Shown here piece by piece: positions 12,976-14,206 of a stretch of DNA of 14,206 nt. The stretch covers positions 1 to 14,206 of the forward strand of contig CBDVCD010000064.1 in assembly GCA_965372385.1 (NCBI GenBank), written 5' to 3'. The position numbers and the translations under genes were made by a program. Each line of letters starts with the position of its first letter. Position 1 is the first letter of the stretch. Under the pieces are notes generated by a model. It searched no databases and had not been told where the DNA came from. It was given only the letters and a program-made list of their open reading frames with translations. The stretch is from JASJBU01 sp965372385 (lineage in GTDB: Bacteria > Pseudomonadota > Gammaproteobacteria > Chromatiales > Chromatiaceae).

Positions 12976-14206
12976 ATGCCACTTCGCATTATTCTGTGGT
13001 CGCTGCAGAACCGCCTGCTGGTGATCATGGCCAGCCTGCTGGTCAGCATCTGGGGTTGGCTGACGCTACAGGAGACCCCGCTGGACGCCATCCCCGACCT
13101 CTCCGACGTGCAGGTCATCATCAAGACCAGCTATCCGGGGCAATCGCCCAGGGTCATCGAGGATCAGGTCACCTACCCGATCACCACCACCATGATGTCG
13201 GTCCCCGGCACCCGGGTGGTGCGTGGCTACTCCTTCTATGGGGACTCCTACGTCTATGTGATCTTCGACGACGCTACGGACATCTATTGGGCCCGCTCCC
13301 GGGTGCTGGAGTATCTCAATCAGGCCTCCGCGGATCTGCCCGCCGGGGTTCTGCCCCGGCTGGGCCCGGATGCCTCCGGGGTGGGTTGGATCTACAGCTA
13401 TGCACTGGTTGATAAGAGTGGCCGGCATGATCTGGCCCAGCTGCGCAGTCTGCAGGACTGGTTTCTCAAGTATGAGCTACAGGCGGTACCGGGGGTGGCC
13501 GAGGTGGCCACGGTCGGCGGCATGGTCAAGCAGTACCAGGTGGTACTGAACCCGGAAAAGCTCCGCGCCTTTGGCATCCCTCTCAAACAGGTTGCCGACG
13601 CCATCCGTAACGCCAACCGGGAGGTGGGTGGCTCGGTGATCGAGATGGCGGAATCGGAGTACATGGTGCGCACCCGGGGCTATATCAGCTCCCTGGCGGA
13701 TATCGAGCAGATCCCGATCGATGTGACGGAGGACGGCATCCCGCTCCTGCTGCGGGACCTGGCCCATGTGCAGATCGGTCCCGAGATGCGCCGCGCCGTC
13801 GCTGATCTGGACGGAGAGGGTGAGATCACCGGTGGCATCATAGTGATGCGTTATGGTGAGAACGCCCTCACCACCATCTCAGCAGTAAAAGAGAAACTGG
13901 CGAGCCTGAAAACCGGCCTGCCGCAAGGGGTGGAGATCGTCGAGACCTACGACCGCTCCGGGCTGATCCTGCGCTCGGTGGACAATCTGACGGAAAAGCT
14001 GATCCAGGAGCTGATCGTGATCTCCCTGGTCTGCCTGGTCTTTCTCTTCCATATCCGCTCATCCATCGTGGCCATCGTGAGCCTGCCCCTGGGCATCCTG
14101 ATCGCCTTCATCATCATGCGCCAGCAGGGGATCAACGCCAACATCATGTCCCTCGGGGGCATCGCCATCACCATCGGTGCGATGGTGGATGCCGCCATCG
14201 TGATGA
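12976..14206 (+). CDS. cusA: CusA-like copper/silver RND efflux pump (5' part, cut by window end)
   Basis: This is the inner-membrane proton-driven pump of the Cus-type system. The first 410 residues are present. They include TM1 (about 10-30, NRLLVIMASLLVSIWGW), the heavy-metal RND signature region PLDAIPDLSDVQV, the porter domains (about 40-335) and the first helices of the core (about 337-405). Met391, Met403 and Asp405 fall at the same residue numbers as E. coli CusA residues in the metal relay and proton-relay helix (NIMSLGGIAITIGAMVD). This argues for monovalent Cu/Ag export rather than Zn/Co export. The ATG at 12976 lies 7 bp after the cusB stop, so translation is probably coupled; the ribosome-binding site is weak. 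The gene runs on beyond position 14206. Confidence 0.95.
   Translation, partial: MPLRIILWSLQNRLLVIMASLLVSIWGWLTLQETPLDAIPDLSDVQVIIKTSYPGQSPRVIEDQVTYPITTTMMSVPGTRVVRGYSFYGDSYVYVIFDDATDIYWARSRVLEYLNQASADLPAGVLPRLGPDASGVGWIYSYALVDKSGRHDLAQLRSLQDWFLKYELQAVPGVAEVATVGGMVKQYQVVLNPEKLRAFGIPLKQVADAIRNANREVGGSVIEMAESEYMVRTRGYISSLADIEQIPIDVTEDGIPLLLRDLAHVQIGPEMRRAVADLDGEGEITGGIIVMRYGENALTTISAVKEKLASLKTGLPQGVEIVETYDRSGLILRSVDNLTEKLIQELIVISLVCLVFLFHIRSSIVAIVSLPLGILIAFIIMRQQGINANIMSLGGIAITIGAMVDAAIVM

Noticed and set aside
12996..13412. 138-codon open frame within the pump gene region
   Set aside because: It is a shifted-frame shadow of the CusA-like frame starting at 12976, which carries clear RND motifs.

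Overview
The window reads as a chromosomal segment of a moderately GC-rich gammaproteobacterium. The esterase gene (tesA-like) is divergent from an ABC ATPase/permease pair (ybbA-ybbP-like), an order also found in Escherichia coli. The rest is envelope and copper-handling genes. No tRNA, rRNA, CRISPR array or transposase gene was seen. The genus cannot be fixed from sequence reading alone.

Layout. Positions 1-472 are AT-richer, with only a possible gene tail at the left edge. A secreted protein of unknown function (473-1462, +) with a long low-complexity linker converges on a minus-strand pair, an SGNH esterase (3225-2581) followed by an ApbE-type flavin transferase lipoprotein (2563-1520). 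Divergent from these is the ybbA-ybbP-type transporter (3529-4254 and 4488-6977, +). An 806-bp gap carrying four CTTAA repeats exactly 11 bp apart leads to a large periplasmic multicopper oxidase (7784-10159, +) that ends at a clear intrinsic terminator. An FKBP-type prolyl isomerase (10415-11137, +) and a CusB-like adaptor with three tandem metal-binding domains (11241-12968, +) come next. A CusA-like RND pump (12976 onward, +) is cut by the window end.

The most striking content is two short non-coding inverted-repeat elements of the MITE type in the esterase/ABC locus. One (about 3301-3499) lies in the divergent promoter region and carries CACAGAG repeats. The other (about 4220-4482) lies exactly at the junction of the ABC ATPase and permease genes. 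Removing the second element with one TA restores an in-frame ATGA stop/start overlap. It therefore seems to have entered a translationally coupled operon, giving the ATPase a new stop codon and the permease a new ribosome-binding site. Both elements are bounded by TA and begin CTnnGTCA.

The right half looks like a copper/periplasm module: multicopper oxidase, periplasmic foldase and CusBA efflux. No outer-membrane channel gene (cusC) is visible. A sequence matching the sigma-28 promoter layout (TAAAG...N11-GCCGATAA) lies just before cusB. Functional statements for known families rest on motifs read by eye. Regulatory and mobile-element claims are inferences from sequence patterns.
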